The position numbers were made by a program, and so were the translations under genes. A stretch of 64,000 nt of DNA from CAYMNU01 sp964391885. GTDB lineage: Archaea; Altiarchaeota; Altiarchaeia; JAFGQM01. The stretch spans positions 1 through 64,000 of the forward strand of contig CAYMNU010000010.1 of the NCBI GenBank assembly GCA_964391885.1, written 5' to 3'. This document shows, piece after piece, positions 16,090 to 23,799 of the stretch. Within the stretch, counting starts at the first letter, position 1. Every line of letters begins with the position of its first letter. The notes under the pieces are model-generated. The model did not search any database, was not told the DNA's origin, and saw only the letters and a list, made by a program, of their open reading frames with translations.

Positions 16090-16545
16090 TTATTGGCAAG
16101 TCCCGACTATCTTTTGGGCTCCTGTAAACGTTTTGCCCTTTAGGTTGAACTCTGTGTTGTCATAAACAAAGCTTACGGTGTAACCATAGCTAGAATCTGC
16201 TTCGCACGAAACCCATTCACCTGAAATAGTTCTCGTCTGGAGGGCGTTTAATGTCACTGGCGTTTCGGTGAAATTTAATGTATTGCCATTAATAGTGACA
16301 TTTACCAAGCGTATATCATACTCTTGATTATTCTTAATTACAAGCTCGTCATCACCGATCGATCTCATCGCCCAGTCTAAAAGGCCTATTTCAGCGGTTT
16401 TCCAATAGAGCTTGCTGCTCCGATCTGCGGTCTCCCCGCCGAGGCTGGACAAGTCTATCAAAAGGCTGACTACGACCACCGCTATAATAACAACCACAGC
16501 TAGTATGACAAGATATTCAGTAGAGGCTTGGGCTTTTTTATCCAT
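16090..16545 (-). CDS. Pilin-like protein with class III signal peptide
   Basis: Archaeal type IV pilin candidate of 151 residues. The start MDKKAQASTEYLVILAVVVI holds the class III cleavage site (after KKA) and the Q-x-x-x-E-x-x-L pattern, followed by the hydrophobic pilus-core helix. The remaining part is a beta-rich head with one Cys pair (WVSC and the terminal GTC). It lies downstream of the two platform protein genes, separated by 47 bases, and may be the major pilin. Confidence 0.85.
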   Translation of the reverse strand: MDKKAQASTEYLVILAVVVIIAVVVVSLLIDLSSLGGETADRSSKLYWKTAEIGLLDWAMRSIGDDELVIKNNQEYDIRLVNVTINGNTLNFTETPVTLNALQTRTISGEWVSCEADSSYGYTVSFVYDNTEFNLKGKTFTGAQKIVGTCQ

Positions 16546-16592
16546 TGGGCTATTATTACATAATATCTTATAAAAACCTTTTTGCGCTGCCC

Positions 16593-17582
16593 TCAGGCAG
16601 TGCCTAGGAAAATCCCCAATAGCCAAAGGAATGCATAGAAGAAAATAACCGACATCGGCACAAATGCAATTGCATACTTCAGCCCGTATTTCTCTTTACC
16701 GTCAGATATTATCCCTACGAGGAAGCTGGATATAAGTGCAGTTACTGCAACGGTAACAGCAGCCAGAACCTTAAGCCATTCTGGGTCGATGGAATTTGCC
16801 CCTATGAGCATGGAGCTGTCCATGCCTTGGACGCTTTCTATTCCGCCGCCAATATCTGATGTCAGACTTGCCAATCGTTCATTGAATATCGAAGATATTG
16901 AAAGGAGCAGTGGCGCGCCGATTATTACTGCAAATATCACCATCACAGTATAGGTCCTGCTAGATGCGATTATCTGCCGTTTGAGCGAGCGGTTTTCGAT
17001 AAGGTTTGCCGAGCTCTCTTCAAGCAGCCTTGCCAATGAGCCGCCGCTGTCCATACTCCTCACCATCAGCTCTGTGCTCCTCTGAAGACTTTCGGATTTT
17101 ATCCTATTAGATATGTCAAGGAGGGAATCTGTGAAGGACTGTGTACCCAATGCCTTTGAGGTGGCTATGTCCAGCTCGCCCTTCAGCAACCCGAATTCCT
17201 TTTTTGACGATGACTTGAGTGCTTGGTATGGCGTCATCCCTGATCGCAGGTAAGATGCAAGGAGTTGATAGAAGCTTGGAAGGACTTTTTCCACCTCTCT
17301 TGCTCGCCGTTCGCCCGAGAATGACGGCAAGAAATAGGCCATCACCTGCATGGCTATTATAAGGCCGGCGTTTGCTATAAGAACGAGTATTGTATCGCCT
17401 GAAAGCCCCAAAATCCAAAGTGCAAGGTTTAGAAGAACTAACGAAATCAGATTAATTGCCAGTATCTTCCCAAGCCATTCCTCGCCGGAGCTTTCGGAGC
17501 CTGCGTAGGACAAGAGCTTGGCAATAGACTTCCGATACCCCTTTGGGTATGCCCTCCCTATCCCTGTAAACAATCGGTTCAT
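16593..17582 (-). CDS. tadC: Type IV pilus platform protein (TadC/FlaJ-like), second copy
   Basis: A polytopic membrane protein of 329 residues with the T2SS-F fold. A cytoplasmic helical domain (PSFYQLLASYLRSGMTPYQA, about 100-120) is followed by SGGSLARLLEESSANL and several membrane helices. It would anchor the pilus on the ATPase. The start overlaps the stop of the other platform gene by 4 bases. Pairing of two F-domain proteins is typical of Tad-type systems. Confidence 0.85.
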   Translation of the reverse strand: MNRLFTGIGRAYPKGYRKSIAKLLSYAGSESSGEEWLGKILAINLISLVLLNLALWILGLSGDTILVLIANAGLIIAMQVMAYFLPSFSGERRAREVEKVLPSFYQLLASYLRSGMTPYQALKSSSKKEFGLLKGELDIATSKALGTQSFTDSLLDISNRIKSESLQRSTELMVRSMDSGGSLARLLEESSANLIENRSLKRQIIASSRTYTVMVIFAVIIGAPLLLSISSIFNERLASLTSDIGGGIESVQGMDSSMLIGANSIDPEWLKVLAAVTVAVTALISSFLVGIISDGKEKYGLKYAIAFVPMSVIFFYAFLWLLGIFLGTA

Positions 17583-18460
17583 ACGTGCACCACCGGCCTC
17601 CTGCTTTTCACAAAGCCTATTATGACGAGCTGTACAAGGAAGCTCATGCAAACGAAGATTACCAGCATTATTTCATTAACGCCTGCTGATGCGAATGCGT
17701 TAAGTATTATCATGAGGGTTATTATTATCGTAGGTATGGCAACTGCTGCGAGCATATACACTAAAGTTAATACATTGAGCTCATTGGAATATTTTTCAAT
17801 GTCCGAGCGCTGTTCTGAGACTAGATTTTCAATTAGGCTGCGCAGGACGCCCTCGATGTCTGCCCCGGATTTAGACGTGTTGACAATCTGCCAAAGTGCG
17901 TTCTGGAAATGCTCGGAGGGCGTGGATATGGCAAGCCACTCTAGAGATTCCTCTAATGAGACTCCGGTATTGACCTTATCTACGACAATCTTCAAATCCC
18001 TGGAAACATAGCCATACTTTCCTTTAGACACAAGGGTCAGGGCAGTGAACATCGGAAGCCCGGAGCTTATCGAAAGCAGCAAATCCTTCAATGCATACAC
18101 TAAGTTCTTGTCTATCTGCTCGGAGGACTTGCCGGCGAGGATTTTTGGGTACCTAAGCAGCACTATCAGGAACATAGCAAAGACAAGAATACCTGCCATA
18201 AGACCTAGAAGCAGAGAGCTTCTCAAAACCAATGTTATCCTGAAAAGCAGCACGAAAATCAGGACGAAAAAGGCAAGGCCAAAAAGTAGGGCGGATACAA
18301 CTGCCGACGACCTATAATCATCAGGCTCTATATCAAGGCCTGCACGCATTATATCTGTATCCATGCCCGGGGAGAGGCTTCTGATGAGCCTTCCAAGACC
18401 CCTTAGTCTATGGGAACGCTTCGATTTTTCCAGGGAAAAAAGCATTAAAGGTATTCTCAT
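17579..18460 (-). CDS. tadB: Type IV pilus platform protein (TadB/FlaJ-like), first copy
   Basis: 293 residues, with membrane helices near residues 53-100 and 225-290 flanking a cytoplasmic F domain (ALKDLLLSISSGLPMFTALT, SGADIEGVLRSLIENL). It forms the inner-membrane platform together with the following gene. It is coupled to the ATPase gene upstream and to the second platform gene by ATGA overlaps. Confidence 0.85.
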   Translation of the reverse strand: MRIPLMLFSLEKSKRSHRLRGLGRLIRSLSPGMDTDIMRAGLDIEPDDYRSSAVVSALLFGLAFFVLIFVLLFRITLVLRSSLLLGLMAGILVFAMFLIVLLRYPKILAGKSSEQIDKNLVYALKDLLLSISSGLPMFTALTLVSKGKYGYVSRDLKIVVDKVNTGVSLEESLEWLAISTPSEHFQNALWQIVNTSKSGADIEGVLRSLIENLVSEQRSDIEKYSNELNVLTLVYMLAAVAIPTIIITLMIILNAFASAGVNEIMLVIFVCMSFLVQLVIIGFVKSRRPVVHV

Positions 18461-20199
18461 TTCTTTGCCGGGGAAATTTTCTTAAGTAGCGCGTCTTTGT
18501 CTGTATAATACTCCGAGACTATGGCTCCTACTTCGTCGATTTCATAAACCCCTTCCTTAATCATCCAGTCTAGTACTAGCTGTTTTTCTTTGAGGTCTTT
18601 TTTAATGTCTTCTGAGGTCATGCCCGTATAAAGATTCAGCTTCTCAAAGAGTCTTTTACTTTCGTTGACCTTTTCAAACTTGTCCAAGCGCGGGCTCCAC
18701 CTATAGAGATAGTTCAGGTTAAGCTGGTCGCTGCCCTCGCTTTGGAGTATCTCTGCAATCTCAAGCGTCCGCCTGAAGCCGCGCCTGCGGTCCCTGAATT
18801 GCACCACTATGAGGTCTATTGCTTGCACGTCCTCGAGCGGCAGCTCAAACGGGGGTTTTGTCATCCTCCTGACAAGATGCCTTGATGTGTCTGCGTGGAC
18901 TGTGGAATAAACGGAATGCCCTGTGTGCATGGCCTCAAAAAGCACTTCTGCTTCCTTCCTCCGCCTCACTTCCCCCATCACTATCCTGTCAGGCCTCATT
19001 CTCAGGGAATTGGCTATCAAATCGAGCATCGAAACCTCACCCTTGCCTTCCTGGTTTGGATTCCTTGTAGCCATAGGTATCCAATTCCAGTGCAGGTAGC
19101 CAGGTAGGTTTATCTCGCGGGTGTCCTCAATCGATATTATCCTTTGATTAGATGGTATGAGCGAGCATATCGCATTCAGCATGCTGGTCTTGCCGGATGC
19201 GGTTCCGCCGGTGACGAGTATATTCAACTCATACTGCATGCAGAGCCAGAGAAGCGCAGCTATCTCAGTGGATATAGTCGAGACCCCGGGCTTGACAAGG
19301 TTACTTATAGTCCAGGGTACTCTTGCAAACTTCCTTATGGTTATGGTGTTTCCGAAAGATGAAATGGGAAAAAGTGTAGAGTTCGCCCTGTCGCCTGTGA
19401 CGAGGTGCGCATCCATAAGCGGCTCCAGATTAGTTATATTGGTACCGGACTTTCGGGCTATCTGGGAAGCGATGTTGAAGACCTCTTTTTCCGAAGGTAT
19501 GGAGATATTTGTTTTAAGCCAGCCATGTTTTATATGATATACTCCCAGATTTGCATTGCTGCTATTGATACATATCTCTTCCAAAAAATCATCGCTTATA
19601 AGTAGTTCTATTTCTCCCAGACCATAGCAGTTATGGAGCAAAATGCCTGCTAAGGTGTCTTTCAGCTTTGGGTTCTTTTTTATATCTGCGGCAAATTCCT
19701 TTTCCACGAGTGACTGGCCTTCTTTGCTAAAAACTTCCTTCAGCTTAGCCATCCTGCGCTGATCTGAGATGTCCTCAACTGTTATAGGTACTTTCTTTGT
19801 GAGCTCATTGGCAAGGCTCTTTAGAAGCGCCTCGGTTGCAACTCCCATGCTAGGCAGGCTTATGCAGTAAAATGGAACGAGATCTTTGTCTTCCCTGCTT
19901 ATGCTGATTTCGGCACTTACGTTATCGGCACTGGTGAAATAAGTATCTATCTCTTTTCCAGGGGGCTTAACGTCCTTTGCCGGCTCGGGCGGTTTCTTCA
20001 GAAGTTTCGCATAAGGCTTTGATATTATATTAGTGGGGTATTCTATTGAGACATAATCTGCAAGGAATCCTGCCCATCGCTCTGCGGTGGCAGCGTCCGT
20101 ACCTAGCTTCTTCGCCAGCTTGTTTAGTGGCATGCTATTGCTCTTCTCTGCAACCAGTAACTCAAGCAAAGCATCCGCAGAAGTCCTTATATGAGCCAT
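18457..20199 (-). CDS. tadA: Type II/IV secretion ATPase for pilus assembly (TadA/FlaI-like)
   Basis: Hexameric motor for pilin polymerisation. Walker A VTGGTASGKTSML, Asp box IISIEDTREINL, Walker B RIVMGEVRRRKEAEVLFEAM and His box TGHSVYSTVHADT are all present. The first 60 residues look like a winged-helix segment (LNKLAKKLGTDAATAERW). The frame is open to 20259, which would overlap the preceding gene by 19 bases; the ATG at 20199 is preferred as it starts the folded part. The protein is then 580 residues. Confidence 0.92.
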   Translation of the reverse strand: MAHIRTSADALLELLVAEKSNSMPLNKLAKKLGTDAATAERWAGFLADYVSIEYPTNIISKPYAKLLKKPPEPAKDVKPPGKEIDTYFTSADNVSAEISISREDKDLVPFYCISLPSMGVATEALLKSLANELTKKVPITVEDISDQRRMAKLKEVFSKEGQSLVEKEFAADIKKNPKLKDTLAGILLHNCYGLGEIELLISDDFLEEICINSSNANLGVYHIKHGWLKTNISIPSEKEVFNIASQIARKSGTNITNLEPLMDAHLVTGDRANSTLFPISSFGNTITIRKFARVPWTISNLVKPGVSTISTEIAALLWLCMQYELNILVTGGTASGKTSMLNAICSLIPSNQRIISIEDTREINLPGYLHWNWIPMATRNPNQEGKGEVSMLDLIANSLRMRPDRIVMGEVRRRKEAEVLFEAMHTGHSVYSTVHADTSRHLVRRMTKPPFELPLEDVQAIDLIVVQFRDRRRGFRRTLEIAEILQSEGSDQLNLNYLYRWSPRLDKFEKVNESKRLFEKLNLYTGMTSEDIKKDLKEKQLVLDWMIKEGVYEIDEVGAIVSEYYTDKDALLKKISPAKK

Positions 20200-20240
20200 T
20201 TTATCCTTAATTGAGACAATCCCCTTTTGTATAATAAGTG

Positions 20241-21095
20241 TTACTCCTTTATAAACCAAACTGTGCGGTTAATCTCGGCATTGCTAGTTATGTCGCTTAT
20301 GTGTACAAATAAGTCGGAATCAACATAGGCTGGTGCCAGCTGCCCGAAGCCTAATGATATCGACGTTCTCACTGGGTTTTTCCAGAATCCTGCGTAAATC
20401 GTCCCGTTGACTGTGGCATTGCCTATCTCAGCGCCGCCTACGCGTATTGTAATGTTACTACTTTCTTGTTCAATTACCCACTCAGAAGACAAATTATGCG
20501 ACACCTTAAAGCTTTTCTCATACGGGAGGCTGGCATTCGAGACATTTGATGCATATAGGGTAAAAGTGAGATCGCCCTGAGAAACACTTTCTGTGACATT
20601 TAAAATCTCGTCGGAAAGCTCCAGCCTGATGCTGCAGGATTCTAGGACCGATGCATTTTCAAGAGGATAATAAAGCACGGCAGTCTTAAGGGGGTCAAGA
20701 TAATTAAACGCATATTTGTGCGGCTCGAATAAAAGGGTGATATTTTCCAAATCACCCAGGCGGATTCTCGCAGCGGCCGGGCTCCCAGGACTCCTTGTAG
20801 TGCTCGTGAAGTTGGCTCGTATATAAGATTCATAATTGTTAAGGGCTAGCTGGGACGCATTTGAAGCCATTATGTCATTGATTGTAAACACAGTGAAATT
20901 GTCTTCGCTTGAAATTGACGCATTCATGCCGAAAAGCGTTATTACGTCGCCCCTGATGTCATCATAGAGGTAAACTAATTTCGGGCCAGAAACATCCGTT
21001 TCAAGTACTCTTGAAGTAAAGAAGATTGCCAGCAGAATCATAGAGCTCATGAGAAAGAATGCGGAAACCGTAAATATATATCCTTTTTGCCTCAT
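20241..21095 (-). CDS. Pilin-like membrane-anchored protein
   Basis: 284 residues. The start MRQKGYIFTVSAFFLMSSMI is a basic leader plus hydrophobic helix, similar to prepilins but without the Glu at mature position 5. The rest is a beta-rich outside domain with many N-x-S/T sites. The start overlaps the stop of the gene before it by 4 bases. It is probably a minor pilin or tip protein of the pilus operon. Confidence 0.75.
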   Translation of the reverse strand: MRQKGYIFTVSAFFLMSSMILLAIFFTSRVLETDVSGPKLVYLYDDIRGDVITLFGMNASISSEDNFTVFTINDIMASNASQLALNNYESYIRANFTSTTRSPGSPAAARIRLGDLENITLLFEPHKYAFNYLDPLKTAVLYYPLENASVLESCSIRLELSDEILNVTESVSQGDLTFTLYASNVSNASLPYEKSFKVSHNLSSEWVIEQESSNITIRVGGAEIGNATVNGTIYAGFWKNPVRTSISLGFGQLAPAYVDSDLFVHISDITSNAEINRTVWFIKE

Positions 21096-21595
21096 TCTTT
21101 CCACCCCCCGTACCAAAGCTCCATAGTCACTGGCCAAATACGGCCTTCATGTGTAAAAACTCGCGATACCCTGACAAATGAGGCAGGCCGCTTGCCTTCG
21201 AGCTCATATTGGGCTTTCAGGCAACCTGTTTTTATATCCGCACCTTCTCTATCGCTAAGCATAGTATCATTGTAATTATCTGCATGATAATACAAATCCC
21301 CCTCCTGGAAGTGCATTTCAAGTTCCATGCATATAGATTCGGGACTTGCTAACACCAATTCGCGTATAGGTAGGGTGCATGGATAAGTGCCGTTTTCATC
21401 AGCTTCACACCCTCCTGAAAGAATTCCGAGGGCCCCGCTTTTTTCGGCGGTGATTAAAAAATCATAGCCGTACTCCACCAGCATATCGCTTCTTTGCATG
21501 CCCTTGCTTGCAACCATGTTTACAGACCATGCAACCAGAAGCCCGGCTATTGTCAGCGCGAGTATTGCATCCAAGGTTATAACAAATCCGCTCAT
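21092..21595 (-). CDS. Pilin-like membrane-anchored protein
   Basis: 167 residues, beginning MSGFVITLDAILALTIAGLL, a hydrophobic helix with an Asp and no long leader. The outside domain has Cys residues in SGGCEAD, TYPC, ESIC and KTGC, likely paired. It is coupled by ATGA overlaps to both neighbours in the pilus operon. The product is probably a minor pilin; the exact role is unknown. Confidence 0.7.
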   Translation of the reverse strand: MSGFVITLDAILALTIAGLLVAWSVNMVASKGMQRSDMLVEYGYDFLITAEKSGALGILSGGCEADENGTYPCTLPIRELVLASPESICMELEMHFQEGDLYYHADNYNDTMLSDREGADIKTGCLKAQYELEGKRPASFVRVSRVFTHEGRIWPVTMELWYGGWKE

Positions 21596-22098
21596 TTAGG
21601 TGATAAACTGAATATGAATTTCACTGGAGTCCCGCCAAGAATTGCCATCCGTTCGATAGAGATTCTGGCTTCAACAGTCTCATTGCCCAAGAGGTATTTA
21701 TTCTTTCCATCAAGATTTAAAATCCTTATATTATAATCCTGCCCGCTTAAGCCCAAAAGCCTTCCAGCGTCGCCATAGCTCAAATTTTTAAAAGCCTCGA
21801 GCTTGGTGATTTCTAAAACATTAGGCTCATGTGCAAAGCCGAGTGAACTTAGATTCGCTGTCACCACGCCCCCTATCCGCTCCCAGTATTCCGGGGATCC
21901 GGGCGTTTTCAAAAGCATGTTGCATGCGTCAACTGCCTTGCTTTTGTAGCTTTGTGTAGTCTCATAATCCCATATGACTCTCTGTATATCTGCATTCGAC
22001 CAACTTATTATAAAGACTGCTGAGGTGAAAAGCAGCATGGCTGTTATCAAATCCAATGTGCTGAACTGGCCCTTCCGCGATATTTTCAATTTCTCCAT
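21592..22098 (-). CDS. Minor pilin with class III signal peptide
   Basis: 168 residues. SRKGQFSTLDLITAMLLFTS gives a canonical basic-Gly/Gln cleavage site followed by the hydrophobic helix. The ATG at 22098 was chosen over an upstream open frame because it puts the signal peptide at the N-terminus. The remainder is a small alpha/beta head domain. It overlaps the next gene by 4 bases. Confidence 0.75.
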   Translation of the reverse strand: MEKLKISRKGQFSTLDLITAMLLFTSAVFIISWSNADIQRVIWDYETTQSYKSKAVDACNMLLKTPGSPEYWERIGGVVTANLSSLGFAHEPNVLEITKLEAFKNLSYGDAGRLLGLSGQDYNIRILNLDGKNKYLLGNETVEARISIERMAILGGTPVKFIFSLSPK

Positions 22099-22103
22099 AT
22101 TCC

Positions 22104-22565
22104 TTATTGTAGCTCCGCTCGCCGCAGGCTGCGCATCATCTCTTCGTCGGCTATGAATATCTTTCCTTGGGAGTTCCACATAGTTATCGTGCCAGGAGTC
22201 AGGTTGAGCTCACTGGAATTCAATTCCGAAGTCACAAATCGTGACGCATAGTCTTTGTCTTTCCATCTTATGAGGACTGCGTTGCCCCTGATCGTAAGGT
22301 TGTACTCTGAACCGGAATCAGTCGTCGACGGAAGAAGAACTGTCCTCTGCGAGCCCTCTCCCATTAGCGCAACGCTGTTAACCGTATGCGAAAAAGAATC
22401 GGCAATCCCTTTCATCTTGATTGTCCGCATGCTTTCAAGGGCGTGCCGCTCGTTGCCCTCAAATGCCATAAAGACTCCAATGGCGACAAATCCCAAGATT
22501 ATTACGGCTATGAGGTAATCTACCGAAACCTGGCCTTTGGATCCGACTTTCATCCTGACATTCAT
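22104..22565 (-). CDS. Minor pilin with class III signal peptide
   Basis: 153 residues. KVGSKGQVSVDYLIAVIILG is a class III signal peptide with cleavage before Gln and Asp at mature position 5. The C-terminal part is a beta-rich head (GTITMWNSQGKIFIADEEMM). It overlaps the first pilin gene of the operon by 4 bases. Confidence 0.78.
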   Translation of the reverse strand: MNVRMKVGSKGQVSVDYLIAVIILGFVAIGVFMAFEGNERHALESMRTIKMKGIADSFSHTVNSVALMGEGSQRTVLLPSTTDSGSEYNLTIRGNAVLIRWKDKDYASRFVTSELNSSELNLTPGTITMWNSQGKIFIADEEMMRSLRRAELQ

Positions 22566-22975
22566 TCTACAAAAACAAGATCTCCCTGGTTCGTAAGCTT
22601 AACGAACCTGCTTCCCGGCTCGCTGCTTATGCTTCCGTTGAGCTTTGCAACGCTGCAGGGGGGCGGGGGTTCACTTATCATGCCGTTAGGGAGACTTATG
22701 GCATACTGGAGGCAATGCGACTCTGTCACGTTTATATTGACTATCGACGCAGGTACTGTTATGTATACCTCAGTAGATGCGCCTATGGACTGGGCATAGA
22801 CAAAATCCGCAGCGTCCGCGACCCTTCTTAACCCTGAGCTCATCTGTACCTTGTCCATCTCGCTACCCGTTCGCGACAGGCTCTCTTGGCTGCTGTTCAT
22901 TACAACCATCAATATTAGTATTGAAACCACGAGTATAATCATCGTCTCGATTGCAGCTTGGCCTCTCGAATCCAT
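22562..22975 (-). CDS. Pilin with class III signal peptide, first gene of the pilus operon
   Basis: 137 residues. MDSRGQAAIETMIILVVSIL has a short leader, Gly/Gln cleavage site and Glu at mature position 5. The head carries two Cys (SHC and PPPC) that may pair. It is the promoter-proximal gene of the minus-strand pilus operon; the 110-base gap to the divergent KaiC-like gene must hold promoters in both directions. Confidence 0.8.
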   Translation of the reverse strand: MDSRGQAAIETMIILVVSILILMVVMNSSQESLSRTGSEMDKVQMSSGLRRVADAADFVYAQSIGASTEVYITVPASIVNINVTESHCLQYAISLPNGMISEPPPPCSVAKLNGSISSEPGSRFVKLTNQGDLVFVE

Positions 22976-23085
22976 TCTTGTTTTTTATGCCCTATCTTGA
23001 AACTATACGCTATATGAATGGAAGCCTGCTAAAAAACCTGCAGAGTTTTAGGTTGAGGGCTTCGCCCAAAAATAAGAAATAGAGA

Positions 23086-23799
23086 ATGCCCGCAAAAGCA
23101 TCGAGAATAAAGAGCGGCATAGCAGGCCTTGATCCGGTTATAGCCGGCGGCTTCGTCAAAGGCCACGGCATCCTTGTCACAGGCAGTTATGGTACGGGAA
23201 AAACTACTATGGGCATGCAATTCTTGGTAGAGGGGGCCAAAACAGGAGAACCCGGCTTATACATCACCTTCGAGGAACAGCCGGAGCAGCTCATAGAAGA
23301 GGGCGAATCATTGGGCTGGGATATAAGCTCCCTTATAAGTCAAAAAAAGCTCAAAATTCTGAGAATAGTGCCGCAGGATTTAATAAACGTAGTCGAAGCC
23401 GGATTTGGGCAAGTGGGCGATATAGTGGATAGTATAGGGGTCCAGAGGGTTGTTGTGGATTCAGTCATCAGTTTTGAGATGCAGGGCAAGGATGATTATG
23501 AGAGGCGTAAGATGCTCATGGACTTAGTCTCATGGTTCAAGAAGAAAGGCTGTACTGTGATGATGACGATGGACACAGACCCCGGAAAGGAGCTGGAACC
23601 CAAGTTTGGCATCGCCGAGTCTGCCACTGACGCGATAATCGTGCTTTACCACCCAAAAGACAAGGGCAAGCGGATCAGGCAGCTTGAGATACTCAAGATG
23701 CGCGAGACCTGCCATACTGACAACTTCCTTGATTTCAGCATAGGTGATAAAGGCCTTAAAATAATAGGAAAGGGCAAAGGTGGAATAGTCTGCGACTAG
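23086..23799 (+). CDS. KaiC/RadA-like single-domain ATPase
   Basis: RecA-fold ATPase of 237 residues with one KaiC domain. It has Walker A TGSYGTGKTTMGMQF at about residue 33, the KaiC catalytic pair in TFEEQPEQL, and Walker B RVVVDSVISF. Archaeal KaiC-like proteins of this kind are signalling or regulatory ATPases; the archaellum protein FlaH is a relative. Its divergent position next to the pilus operon makes a link to pilus control possible. The 3' end overlaps the end of PEP synthase by 4 bases on the opposite strand. Confidence 0.85.
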   Translation: MPAKASRIKSGIAGLDPVIAGGFVKGHGILVTGSYGTGKTTMGMQFLVEGAKTGEPGLYITFEEQPEQLIEEGESLGWDISSLISQKKLKILRIVPQDLINVVEAGFGQVGDIVDSIGVQRVVVDSVISFEMQGKDDYERRKMLMDLVSWFKKKGCTVMMTMDTDPGKELEPKFGIAESATDAIIVLYHPKDKGKRIRQLEILKMRETCHTDNFLDFSIGDKGLKIIGKGKGGIVCD

